Below, one piece after another: positions 9,390 to 17,137 of a stretch of 64,000 nt of DNA; position 1 is the stretch's first letter; every line of letters starts with the position of its first letter. Location of the stretch: positions 62,001 to 126,000 of the forward strand of contig QXPY01000014.1 in assembly GCA_003583745.1 (NCBI GenBank), written 5' to 3'. A program made the translations under genes and the position numbers. This DNA comes from Rhodocyclales bacterium GT-UBC. Its GTDB lineage: Bacteria; Pseudomonadota; Gammaproteobacteria; Burkholderiales; Rhodocyclaceae. The notes under the pieces were generated by a model. That model was not told the DNA's origin, did no database searches, and saw nothing but the letters and a program-made list of their open reading frames with translations.

Positions 9390-10472
9390 TCAGCCTGCGT
9401 TCAAGGCGCTGGCAACGGCTCGGCCGGCCTCTTCGGTATTGGCCTCGCCGCCCATGTCGGGTGTGCGCGGGCCATTGACCAGCACCGTTTCGATGGCCTT
9501 GAGAATGGCATCGTGTGCCGCCTTGTATTGCGCATCGCCGTTGCCCAGGAAGTCGAGCATCATGGCGCCGGACCAGATCATGGCGACCGGATTGGCGATG
9601 CCTTGACCGTAGATGTCCGGGGCCGAGCCATGCACCGGTTCGAACAGCGAGGGGAAGTGGCGTTCCGGATTGAGATTGGCCGACGGCGCGATGCCGATCG
9701 TCCCGGTGCAGGCCGGACCGAGGTCGGAGAGGATGTCGCCGAACAGGTTGGAGGCGACCACGACGTCGAAACGCTCCGGGCTGAGCACGAAGCGGGCGGT
9801 CAGGATGTCGATGTGGTATTTGTCCCAGCGTACCTCGGGATAGCTGGCGGCCATGTTTTCGACGCGTTCGTCCCAGTAGGGCATGCTGATCGCGATGCCA
9901 TTCGACTTGGTGGCCGAGGTCAGGTGTTTCTTGGGGCGCGACTGGGCCAGATCGAAAGCAAAGCGCAGGATGCGGTCGACCCCTTTGCGGGTGAAGATCG
10001 ATTCCTGAAGGACCATTTCCCGCTCGGTACCTTCAAACAGGCGGCCGCCCACCGACGAATATTCGCCTTCGGTATTTTCCCGGACGACGTAAAAATCGAT
10101 GTCGCCGACCTTGCGCCCGGCCAGGGGGCAGGGCACGCCGGGCATCAGGCGGACCGGACGCAGGTTGACGTACTGGTCGAAGTCGCGGCGGAATTTGATC
10201 AGTGAGCCCCACAGGGAAATATGATCGGGGACGGTCGCCGGCCAGCCGGCCGCGCCGAAGTAGATGGCGTCGAAGCCCTTGAGTTGCTCGAACCAGTCGT
10301 CCGGCATCATCTTGCCGTGAGCAAGGTAGTAGTCGCAATTCGCCCATTCGAAGGTGGTGAATTCCAGGTCGAGCTTGAATTTTTCGGCTGCCACCTTCAG
10401 CACGCGCAGGCCTTCGGGCATGACTTCCTTGCCGATCCCGTCGCCGGCAATGACTGCGATTCTGTGTTTCAT
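9390..10472 (-). CDS. dmlA: D-malate/tartrate dehydrogenase (isocitrate/isopropylmalate dehydrogenase family)
   Basis: A 360-residue NAD-dependent beta-decarboxylating dehydrogenase. It opens MKHRIAVIAGDGIGKEVMPEG and has FYVVRENTEGEYSSVGGR, KSNGIAISMPYWDERV, the metal-binding DVVVASNLFGDILSDLGP and the cofactor loop FEPVHGSAPDIYGQGIANP, all characteristic of the TtuC/DmlA subgroup. The reaction is D-malate to pyruvate, or tartrate oxidation/decarboxylation. ATG 10472 is chosen because family homology starts there; an upstream extension to 10565 covers the promoter. A LysR gene diverges 98 bases away and probably controls it. The TSUP permease is co-transcribed. D-malate and tartrate cannot be separated from sequence alone. 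Confidence 0.85.
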   Translation of the reverse strand: MKHRIAVIAGDGIGKEVMPEGLRVLKVAAEKFKLDLEFTTFEWANCDYYLAHGKMMPDDWFEQLKGFDAIYFGAAGWPATVPDHISLWGSLIKFRRDFDQYVNLRPVRLMPGVPCPLAGRKVGDIDFYVVRENTEGEYSSVGGRLFEGTEREMVLQESIFTRKGVDRILRFAFDLAQSRPKKHLTSATKSNGIAISMPYWDERVENMAASYPEVRWDKYHIDILTARFVLSPERFDVVVASNLFGDILSDLGPACTGTIGIAPSANLNPERHFPSLFEPVHGSAPDIYGQGIANPVAMIWSGAMMLDFLGNGDAQYKAAHDAILKAIETVLVNGPRTPDMGGEANTEEAGRAVASALNAG

Positions 10473-10521
10473 GGGGCCTCCGTGTCCTTCTTTAATTGCA
10501 AGGATGCCTAGCTTAGTGTTG

Positions 10522-10538
10522 ATTGAAATATTTACAAT
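10522..10538. promoter_or_regulatory. Candidate LysR-type operator between dmlA and its regulator
   Basis: ATTGAAATATTTACAAT is a near-perfect dyad (ATTG / CAAT ends with an AT-rich centre) in the 98-base divergent region. Its position about 50 bases from the dmlA start and 33 from the regulator start suits an autoregulated LysR site. The dyad is seen; its use is inferred. Confidence 0.45.
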
Positions 10539-10570
10539 TCGCCTAAATGTGAATCCTGTGAACACGAATC

Positions 10571-11482
10571 GTGAACATCAAGCCGCAACTCGAAGATCTT
10601 CGCTTGTTCTGCATTGTCGTACGCCATCGCAGTTTCGCCGAAACCGCCCGCGAACAAGGGGTTTCAAAAGCCGTGGTCAGCAAACGGATTGCCCTGCTTG
10701 AAGGGGCGGTTCAGGCGCGGCTCTTTCATCGCACCACGCGTAACGTTTCGCTCACTGCACAAGGCGAAATCGTTCATCAGTGGGCGCAGCGCATCCTCGA
10801 AGATGTCGATTTGATGGGGGAGGCAATTTCCCGCGAGAAGGCTGCGCCAAGCGGTTCATTGCGCATTTGCAGCAGTACCGGCTTTGGGCGCAGCCGCCTG
10901 GCGCCAGCGTTGTCGGCGATGGCCAGCCAGTTTCCGCAACTGGAAATTCAGGTCGAACTGTTCGATCGGTGGGTCGATCTGGTCGATGAGGGATTTCAAC
11001 TCGATATCCGCATCGGCCACGTCCGCGAGGGCAATGTCATCAAGCGGCGAATCGCGCGCAATCGCAGGGTGCTGTGTGCGGCGCCGGCCTACATCGAACG
11101 CTGCGGCATGCCGCGCTCGCTGGCCGATCTGCAAAATCATCGCTGCATCCCGATTCGCGAGCGCGACCAGGATTTCGGCCGTTGGGAGCTGCAAGGGCCG
11201 GATGGTCCGGTGGCCATCAAGGTGAGCGGGCCGCTTTCGGCCAATAACGGCGAGATCGTCCGTCAGTGGGCCATCGACGGCCACGGCATCATCCTGCGCT
11301 CAAGCTGGGATGTTTGTCGCGAACTCGAATCCGGACTCCTGATCCCCGTTTTGCCGGACTATTTCCAGCAGGCCGACGTATGGGCCGTTTATCCGTCGCG
11401 TCTTTCGGCGTCGGCCAAGGTCAAAGTCTGCGTCGAATTCCTCGAAGCCTGGTTCGAGCGCACGGGCTTGGGCGACGGCTGA
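10571..11482 (+). CDS. LysR-family regulator, DmlR-like
   Basis: A 303-residue LysR-type activator. The N-terminal winged helix-turn-helix is visible in LRLFCIVVRHRSFAETAREQGVSKAVVSKRIALLE, followed by LFHRTTRNVSLTAQGE. The effector domain (about residues 90-295) contains the typical SGPLSANNGEIVRQWAIDGHGI. It diverges from the malate/tartrate dehydrogenase gene, the arrangement of dmlR and dmlA in E. coli, so it probably activates that gene in the presence of D-malate or tartrate (inference). Confidence 0.85.
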   Translation: MNIKPQLEDLRLFCIVVRHRSFAETAREQGVSKAVVSKRIALLEGAVQARLFHRTTRNVSLTAQGEIVHQWAQRILEDVDLMGEAISREKAAPSGSLRICSSTGFGRSRLAPALSAMASQFPQLEIQVELFDRWVDLVDEGFQLDIRIGHVREGNVIKRRIARNRRVLCAAPAYIERCGMPRSLADLQNHRCIPIRERDQDFGRWELQGPDGPVAIKVSGPLSANNGEIVRQWAIDGHGIILRSSWDVCRELESGLLIPVLPDYFQQADVWAVYPSRLSASAKVKVCVEFLEAWFERTGLGDG

Positions 11483-11576
11483 TGCCGAAAGCCATTGCTA
11501 ACCGTGCTTGACTAGGCGGCTGGCCGCTCGAGCGGCGAGGTAGGGCAGAGGTTTTCGCAGGCCTCTCAGGGGCGGC

Positions 11577-12158
11577 TTATAACTGTTCTGCTGCCAGCCA
11601 GAGTGCGGCTTTGTCGATTGTTTCGTACCACGACCTGAACTGGCTGCGGTCGCTTTCAAATGGCTCGGATAGCGGTGTTCGCGGGTCTTGGCTCATGGCG
11701 TAAGCCATGCCTTCAACGAACCAGGAAGGTTTCAGGCTCAGCGCCAGCGTGCCACATCGTTCTGCCTGAAGATAGTGGATCAGTTCGTGGCGAACGTAGT
11801 AATCGTGCCAAGCCCGCGGGCCAATCACTGTGCCGATGGTGCCGACGGTAACCGCAGAGCGCGCTCCCAGGCCGAATGCGTCGGCACACGCTTGTGTCGA
11901 GCAAAAGACGATTTTGGGCTGACCCCGCAAGGGCGATACGGTTTTGTCGACGAAGGCGATGGCTTCGGCATAGAGCATTTCAGCCTGCCTGGCTTTGGCG
12001 GGATCGTCGGTGCAGACCGAGGCGCTGATGCATGTAGCGCCGCCGAGGCCGGGCGCCACGACCCTGATCGGCTTGACCAGGCTCCAAGCGGCAAGCGGTG
12101 CGATGATGAAGATCACCAGAGCGAGCCGCTTCAGGGGCGGAAATCCGAGATTTTGCAT
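11577..12158 (-). CDS. Membrane-anchored protein with HExxH zinc-protease motif, function unknown
   Basis: A 193-residue protein with one N-terminal span (about residues 10-27, LALVIFIIAPLAAW) and an extracytoplasmic domain. It carries RHELIHYLQAERCG, an HExxH motif as in metallopeptidases, then LKPSWFVEGMAYAMS, where the Glu in FVEG could be the third zinc ligand as in peptidase-MA-like folds. It has several Cys, suggesting disulfides. ATG 12158 is chosen because upstream sequence overlaps the neighbouring gene without membrane character. It is last of a three-gene leftward cluster with two small membrane proteins. I do not recognise a named family; a periplasmic peptidase is the best guess. 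Confidence 0.7.
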   Translation of the reverse strand: MQNLGFPPLKRLALVIFIIAPLAAWSLVKPIRVVAPGLGGATCISASVCTDDPAKARQAEMLYAEAIAFVDKTVSPLRGQPKIVFCSTQACADAFGLGARSAVTVGTIGTVIGPRAWHDYYVRHELIHYLQAERCGTLALSLKPSWFVEGMAYAMSQDPRTPLSEPFESDRSQFRSWYETIDKAALWLAAEQL

Positions 12159-12165
12159 GCGCCGC

Positions 12166-12459
12166 TCAATCGTCTGCGCTGGGCGTCGATATACCCTGCG
12201 CCGATTGGTCCAGCGTCGGCACGACCATTTTCTCGCTATGTTCCGGGTAGGCTCGGGTATCGAAAGTCTTCCAGTCGGATTGGCTACGCAGAAAGGCCCA
12301 TATACCGATGGGCCCGATGATAGGAAGCAGCCAGACGATGGCGCATTGGGCTGTTTTCTGTGTTGCGGAAAACATTGGGGAACGAAGGACTTGCAACGAG
12401 ACGGCCAGATCGATCGAAACGATGGCCGCAAGGGCGCCAAGGGCGAGGAGCAGTGTCAT
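12166..12459 (-). CDS. Small membrane protein, PLD-nuclease N-terminal-like
   Basis: A 97-residue protein with two membrane segments: residues 1-24 (TLLLALGALAAIVSIDLAVS) and about 38-58 (AQCAIVWLLPIIGPIGIWAF). The second, with its LLPIIGPIG turn, resembles the PLDc_N module found at the start of cardiolipin synthases and as free-standing small proteins. The C-terminal 40 residues are polar. The ATG overlaps the TGA of the preceding gene by four bases and its stop lies seven bases before the HExxH gene, so the three are likely one operon. Function unknown. Confidence 0.65.
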   Translation of the reverse strand: MTLLLALGALAAIVSIDLAVSLQVLRSPMFSATQKTAQCAIVWLLPIIGPIGIWAFLRSQSDWKTFDTRAYPEHSEKMVVPTLDQSAQGISTPSADD

Positions 12460-12794
12460 GTTTTTTCCGGCGGGGCGGTGTCATGTTTCCGAAAATGGAA
12501 GATCAGCGTGGCAAGCGCCCAGTAAATCAAGAACCAGATGAACAGACCTACGAAAAAGCCGGTTAACGTCGGCCAGGCGAAAAAACCACCGCTCAGTCGC
12601 AGACCGAATGCTTGAAAGACTTGGGATGGCCACGCGGAGAAGAAATAAGTCGCAACAAGCAATTCGGATAGCGATGCGATGGGCGCCAGATTGCCGACGG
12701 CCAAACCGAGAGGCAGCATGCCAGCCTGCAGCACGACGATGCCGGCTGCGATGCCCGCTCCACGGAGAATGTCTGTGCGCTTATTGGTCGGCAT
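12456..12794 (-). CDS. Hypothetical membrane protein, first of three-gene cluster
   Basis: A 112-residue protein with about three membrane segments (residues 11-33, 39-60 and 74-100). The first two are Gly/Ala/Leu-rich and the last contains GFFVGLFIWFLIYWALATLIF, followed by a short basic tail. No family is recognised. It begins the leftward cluster with the PLDc_N-like protein and the HExxH protein and overlaps the former by ATGA. A perfect inverted repeat lies about 82-100 bases upstream and may control the operon. Confidence 0.65.
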   Translation of the reverse strand: MPTNKRTDILRGAGIAAGIVVLQAGMLPLGLAVGNLAPIASLSELLVATYFFSAWPSQVFQAFGLRLSGGFFAWPTLTGFFVGLFIWFLIYWALATLIFHFRKHDTAPPEKT

Positions 12795-12875
12795 GCTGGT
12801 CGAGGCTGTTCGGAAGCATGGTCATGCCTTTGAGGTTGATCTGGCCGAGAGTGTAGTTGAATTGCAGTGATTTGA

Positions 12876-12894
12876 TGACAAATGAAATTTGTCA
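12876..12894. promoter_or_regulatory. Perfect inverted repeat upstream of the three-gene membrane cluster
   Basis: TGACAAAT (12876-12883), spacer GAA, ATTTGTCA (12887-12894). Perfect 8-base arms with a 3-base spacer suit a homodimeric repressor. The only gene starting downstream on the minus strand is at 12794. The remainder of 12795-13000 shows no supported gene. Confidence 0.5.
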
Positions 12895-13000
12895 GGCGGG
12901 CTAACAGATGTTCGAATGGAAAAACGGAGCCGGGGCTATTTCGTCGTCATGTCTTTATTATTCGCGGCCGTGTCGAGGTCGAGCAATTTGCCCATTTTCT

Positions 13001-13918
13001 TCACCAATTCGATTGGCTCGGACTATCTGCGTGTTGGCTGAGATAGTTACGCAGATGCTCGACGAAGTAGGCCACCTTGGCCGATAAATTGAGACGTTCG
13101 AGATAGACCGCATAGATATCCGCCGGTGGCGTTTCGTATTCGGGCAGTACCTGGACGAGACGGCCGCTGCGCAGGTATTTGGCGACGTCCCATTCAGCGC
13201 GCATCAGGATGCCGTGCCCTTCCAGTGCCCAGTTGAGTGCGACTTCGCCGTCGTTGGTGCTGAGCTTGCCATGTACCTTGACGGTCTCCGTCTGTTTGCC
13301 CCGGCTCAGGCGCCAGTTGCCATAGGCGGTGTCGTTCTGGCGCAGGACGATGCAGGTGTGCTGAACCAGCTCTTGCGGGTGACCGGGAGGGACCGAGGCC
13401 CGTAGATAGGCGGGGGAGGCGACGAGCAAACGGCGGTTGATGGCGATTTTTTTGGCGATCAGGCGCGAATCGGGCAGGTCGCCGAAGCGGATCGATACAT
13501 CGATGGCTTCATCCGGCAAGCTTACCGGGCGGTCGGTGAGGTGAAGCTGTACTTCGACGTCGGGATAGGTTCTGGCAAATGCCGAGATGGCGGGTCCGAT
13601 ATAGGAGCGCCCGAAGCCAAGCGGGGCATTGACCCGCAAGAGTCCCTTGGGGGCGGCACGGCTGCTCGAAACGAGGCGTTCCATCTCATCGATGTCGCTG
13701 AGAATGCGTTGCGCATTTTCAAAATAGACGCTCCCTTCGCTGGTCAGGCTGATGCGCCTGGTCGTCCGGTTGAGCAGCCTGACACCCAGCCGTTCTTCAA
13801 GTTGCGAAAGCCGGCGCGAAACCGCTGGTGGGGTCAGGTTCAACTCGCGGGCCGTTGCGGCAAGGCTGCCTTGCTTGACGAGCAGGCAAAAAAAGCCAAG
13901 TTCGGAGTCCGTGTTCAT
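13001..13918 (-). CDS. LysR-family regulator of the tartrate operon (TtdR-like)
   Basis: A 305-residue LysR-type regulator. The HTH lies in FCLLVKQGSLAATARELNLTPPAVSRRLSQLE, followed by RLLNRTTRRISLTSEG; the effector domain contains VHGKLSTNDGEVALNWALEGHGI. It diverges from the MFS transporter/ttdAB operon across 122 bases that hold a perfect LysR-type dyad. This is the arrangement of ttdR and ttdAB in E. coli, though ttdR itself may be a different subfamily; control of tartrate catabolism is inferred from context. Confidence 0.82.
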   Translation of the reverse strand: MNTDSELGFFCLLVKQGSLAATARELNLTPPAVSRRLSQLEERLGVRLLNRTTRRISLTSEGSVYFENAQRILSDIDEMERLVSSSRAAPKGLLRVNAPLGFGRSYIGPAISAFARTYPDVEVQLHLTDRPVSLPDEAIDVSIRFGDLPDSRLIAKKIAINRRLLVASPAYLRASVPPGHPQELVQHTCIVLRQNDTAYGNWRLSRGKQTETVKVHGKLSTNDGEVALNWALEGHGILMRAEWDVAKYLRSGRLVQVLPEYETPPADIYAVYLERLNLSAKVAYFVEHLRNYLSQHADSPSQSNW

Positions 13919-13937
13919 TATTAAGTTTTCTGCAACG

Positions 13938-13962
13938 ATGAATTAACTTTACGTCGATTCAT
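13938..13962. promoter_or_regulatory. Candidate LysR operator in the ttd divergent promoter
   Basis: ATGAAT (13938-13943) and ATTCAT (13957-13962) form a perfect dyad with a 13-base spacer, so T and A of the half sites fit the T-N11-A rule of LysR sites. It lies 20 bases from the regulator start and about 80 from the transporter start, as expected for autorepression and activation. Confidence 0.5.
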
Positions 13963-14040
13963 ATTTTTTTCCAAGGTTTTAACCTCCATTCCACCTTACC
14001 GCCATGGTTGGGGACATTCACAAGAAGGAGGAGAGATTTC

Positions 14041-15342
14041 ATGGAGCAGGATATCGAAAAGAGGACGCTGCGCCGCATCACCTGGCGCATCGTGCCATTC
14101 ATCATGTTGTTGTATTTCATTGCCTATCTGGATCGGGTCAACATCGGCTTCGCCGCCTTGACCATGAAGAACGATCTGGGTTTCACGGCCTCGATTCTGG
14201 GATTCGGGGCAGGCATTTTCTTCTGGGGGTATTTCCTGTTCGAAGTACCTTCCAACATTGTTCTGCACAAGGTCGGGGCCAGGTTGTGGATCGCCCGCGT
14301 CATGGTGACCTGGGGCGTCATTTCAGGCGCCATGGCCTTCGTCGAAGGACCGACGAGTTTCTACGTCATGCGTTTCCTGCTCGGTGCAGCCGAGGCAGGG
14401 TTTTTCCCCGGCATCATCCTTTATCTCAGCTACTGGTTCCCGGCTCGCCATCGTGCCGGAGTCACGGCTCTGTTCATGGCAGCGGCACCAATTTCGACCG
14501 CCATGGGTTCGCCGATTTCGGCCGCGTTGCTGGAAATGAACGGAGTGATGGGGTTGCATGGCTGGCAGTGGATGTTCGTTCTCGAAGCCATTCCAGCACT
14601 CATTCTCGGCGTCGTCGTCTTCTTTTACATGACGGACAAGCCGGAACAAGCCCGGTGGTTGCCGGATGAAGAGCGAGCCTGGTTGGTCAAGGCGATGGAT
14701 GACGAAGCGGCGAGCAAGTCGAACGGTGCCAAGCACAGCATTCTGAGCGGCCTCGCCAATCCGCGCGTACTGGCTCTGGCGATGATTTATTTCGGCACCT
14801 CGGCCGGCTTGTACACGCTCGGTATCTGGGCGCCGCAAATCATCAAGCAACTGGGTGTCTCGTCGATGACGGTCGGCTTCCTGAACGCCATTCCACCCAT
14901 CGTCTCGGTCGTTGCCATGGTGCTCTGGTCGCGCCATTCGGACCGTACCGGTGAACGTACCTGGCACGTCGTGCTGGCATGCATCGCCGCCTCGGTGGGC
15001 TTGGTGATTGCCGCCGCCGTCAACAATGTTGTCGGCCTGATCGGCGCGCTGACCTTGGTCAATATCGGCATCAGCTGTGCCAAGCCGCCCCTGTGGAGCA
15101 TGCCGACCATGTTCCTGTCCGGCGCGGCGGCCGCCGCCGGCATCGCCACCATCAACTCGATCGGCAACCTGGGGGGCTTCGCAGGCCCGGCAATGATCGG
15201 TTGGGTCAAGGACCAGACCGGCAGCTATGCCGGTGGCCTGTACTTTGTTGCCGGCCTGCTCGTCCTTTCGGCCGTGCTGACGCTGCTGCTGGCGCGATCC
15301 CAGAAACCTAACGGTGAGCTGGCCGAAGCGGCCGCTCACTGA
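14041..15342 (+). CDS. MFS transporter, anion:cation symporter family (tartrate/dicarboxylate uptake)
   Basis: A 433-residue, 12-span major facilitator of the ACS family. The loop RIVPFIMLLYFIAYLDRVN near the N-terminus and FLLGAAEAGFFPGIILYLSYWFP between helices 4 and 5 are family signatures. Tartrate (TtuB), phthalate and glucarate carriers belong here. ATG 14041 is preceded by AAGGAGGAGA, an excellent ribosome binding site, and is preferred to an in-frame start at 14008. It leads an operon with ttdA and ttdB, so L-tartrate is the likely substrate (inference from context). Confidence 0.87.
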   Translation: MEQDIEKRTLRRITWRIVPFIMLLYFIAYLDRVNIGFAALTMKNDLGFTASILGFGAGIFFWGYFLFEVPSNIVLHKVGARLWIARVMVTWGVISGAMAFVEGPTSFYVMRFLLGAAEAGFFPGIILYLSYWFPARHRAGVTALFMAAAPISTAMGSPISAALLEMNGVMGLHGWQWMFVLEAIPALILGVVVFFYMTDKPEQARWLPDEERAWLVKAMDDEAASKSNGAKHSILSGLANPRVLALAMIYFGTSAGLYTLGIWAPQIIKQLGVSSMTVGFLNAIPPIVSVVAMVLWSRHSDRTGERTWHVVLACIAASVGLVIAAAVNNVVGLIGALTLVNIGISCAKPPLWSMPTMFLSGAAAAAGIATINSIGNLGGFAGPAMIGWVKDQTGSYAGGLYFVAGLLVLSAVLTLLLARSQKPNGELAEAAAH

Positions 15343-15378
15343 ACAAATACCCCAACTCATTCTTACTAGGAGCATCAC

Positions 15379-16278
15379 ATGGACAAGGAAGCTGCAGTCC
15401 AGTCGCTGACGGATACCATGGCCAAGTTCACGGCCTATATCGGCAAGCGCCTGCCCAAGGACGTCAAGACCAAACTGGCCGAATTGCGTACTCTCGAAAC
15501 CAATCCGCTAGCCAAGTCGATCTACGATTCGATGGCCGGCAATCAGGAAGCGGCAGATAAACTCGACCGTCCGAGCTGCCAGGATACCGGCGTCATCCAG
15601 TACTTCGTCGAGGCCGGTGCCAACTTCCCGCTGCTCGGCGAGCTGGAAGACGTCCTCAAGGAAGCGACCGCCGGCGCGACTCGTATGGGGCCGCTACGCC
15701 ACAATGCAGTGGAAACCTTCGACGAGAAAAATACCGGCACCAATACCGGCACCAACATTCCCTGGCTGGACTGGCGCATCGTGCCTGAGAAGGATAGCTG
15801 CACCATCGACGTCTACATGGCCGGCGGTGGCTGCACGCTGCCCGGCGCCGCCAAGGTGCTGATGCCGGGTCAGGGCTACGAGGGCGTTGCCGAGTTCGTG
15901 ATGGACGTCATTACCGAGCGCGGCGTCAATGCCTGTCCGCCCCTGCTGGTCGGCGTCGGCGTTTCGACCTCGGTCGAAACCGCGGCTCGCCTTTCGAAGC
16001 TGGCGATCATGCGGCCGGTCGATTCGAAGAGCGCCAATCCGCGCGCTGCGCTGATGGAAGAATTGCTGGAACAAGGCCTTAACGAGATCGGCATCGGCCC
16101 GCAGGGGCTAACCGGCAACAACAGCGTGATGGGCGTCAATATCGAGTCCTCCGCCCGTCATCCCTCGACCATCGGCGTAGCCGTCAATACCGGTTGCTGG
16201 GCGCATCGCCGCGGCAAGATCCGCATCAACGCCGACATGTCTTATGAAATCCTTTCCCACGAAGGAGTGGTGCTGTGA
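15379..16278 (+). CDS. ttdA: L(+)-tartrate dehydratase alpha subunit
   Basis: A 299-residue iron-sulfur hydro-lyase subunit, close in length and sequence to E. coli TtdA (303). It has [69 protein letters not shown] and [10 protein letters not shown]. The three Cys in CQDTG, NACPP and GCWAHRR are placed as the [4Fe-4S] ligands of class I fumarase-type enzymes. With TtdB it dehydrates L-tartrate to oxaloacetate. A TAGGAG ribosome binding site precedes the ATG. A two-subunit class I fumarase is the alternative, but the transporter/LysR context and the match to TtdA favour tartrate. Confidence 0.92.
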   Translation: MDKEAAVQSLTDTMAKFTAYIGKRLPKDVKTKLAELRTLETNPLAKSIYDSMAGNQEAADKLDRPSCQDTGVIQYFVEAGANFPLLGELEDVLKEATAGATRMGPLRHNAVETFDEKNTGTNTGTNIPWLDWRIVPEKDSCTIDVYMAGGGCTLPGAAKVLMPGQGYEGVAEFVMDVITERGVNACPPLLVGVGVSTSVETAARLSKLAIMRPVDSKSANPRAALMEELLEQGLNEIGIGPQGLTGNNSVMGVNIESSARHPSTIGVAVNTGCWAHRRGKIRINADMSYEILSHEGVVL

Positions 16279-16883
16279 AAAAAATCCTGACAACCCCGAT
16301 CAAGGACGACGACCTGGCCGACCTGAAGGTGGGGGACGTGGTGTATCTGACCGGTCGCCTGGTCACCTGTCGCGACGTGGCGCATCGCCGCCTGATCGAG
16401 CAGGGCCGTGAGTTGCCGGTGAACCTGGAGGGCGGTGCGATTTTCCACGCCGGCCCTATCGTCCGCAAAAAGGAGGATGGCAATTTCGAGATGGTGTCGA
16501 TCGGTCCGACGACCAGCATGCGGATGGAGAAATTCGAGCGTGAGTTCATCAAGCAGACCGGCGTCAAGCTGATCGTCGGCAAGGGCGGCATGGGTCCGGA
16601 AACGGCAGCCGGTTGCCAGGAAGGTCCGGCCGTGCACGCCATCTTCCCGGGCGGTTGCGCGGTATTGGCGGCAACCCAGGTCGAGGAAATCGAAGGCGCC
16701 GAATGGCAGGACCTGGGCATGCCGGAAACGCTGTGGATCAACCGGGTCAAGGAGTTCGGTCCGCTGATCATTTCGATCGACACGCACGGCAATAACCTGA
16801 TCTCGCAGAACAAGGTCGGCTTCAACGAGAAGAAAAAGCCGGTCCTTGAGCGAATCAGCAAGCAGCTCAGTTTCATCAAGTAA
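16275..16883 (+). CDS. ttdB: L(+)-tartrate dehydratase beta subunit
   Basis: A 202-residue subunit matching E. coli TtdB (201), opening [20 protein letters not shown] with [50 protein letters not shown] and [11 protein letters not shown]. It overlaps ttdA by four bases (GTGA), as usual for tightly coupled subunits. It supplies the swivelling domain that completes the active site. A terminator follows 25 bases downstream. Confidence 0.93.
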   Translation: MKKILTTPIKDDDLADLKVGDVVYLTGRLVTCRDVAHRRLIEQGRELPVNLEGGAIFHAGPIVRKKEDGNFEMVSIGPTTSMRMEKFEREFIKQTGVKLIVGKGGMGPETAAGCQEGPAVHAIFPGGCAVLAATQVEEIEGAEWQDLGMPETLWINRVKEFGPLIISIDTHGNNLISQNKVGFNEKKKPVLERISKQLSFIK

Positions 16884-16907
16884 GCGGTTTGCCGAGACGA
16901 CTTAGTG

Positions 16908-16934
16908 AGGGCGCCAAGGGCGCCCTTGCTATTT
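16908..16934 (+). terminator. Terminator after ttdB
   Basis: AGGGCGCC (16908-16915), loop AAG, GGCGCCCT (16919-16926), then TGCTATTTTT. It ends the tartrate operon. Confidence 0.85.
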
Positions 16935-17080
16935 TTATCTGAATGTCCTTGAAGTGCCTCGGGCCGAGCTCAACGATCACCGCTGACGGCCCTTGGTGGA
17001 TACCCTGGTGCTGGCGGGGTTAATTCTTTGCATCATCGATTCCGCCACCTTTAAAGGGCGGGCGCGCGCAGCGGGGGAGA

Positions 17081-17120
17081 AAAAAGAAAGGGGATGCCGG
17101 TTTCCCGTGCATCCCCTTTT
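17081..17120 (-). terminator. Terminator after the CNB-AckA-PduL fusion gene
   Basis: Read on the minus strand, AAAAGGGGATGC and GCATCCCCTTT form an 11-base stem around an 11-base loop, followed by CTTTTTTCTCC. It lies 18 bases past the fusion gene stop, so that gene appears monocistronic. Confidence 0.85.
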
Positions 17121-17137
17121 GCATCCTTGCAGCCGGC

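Noticed and set aside
12936..13004. 22-codon minus-strand ORF overlapping the LysR stop (GTGA)
   Set aside because: The overlap looks like coupling, but the peptide has no recognisable family, no membrane span and no conservation evidence available here.
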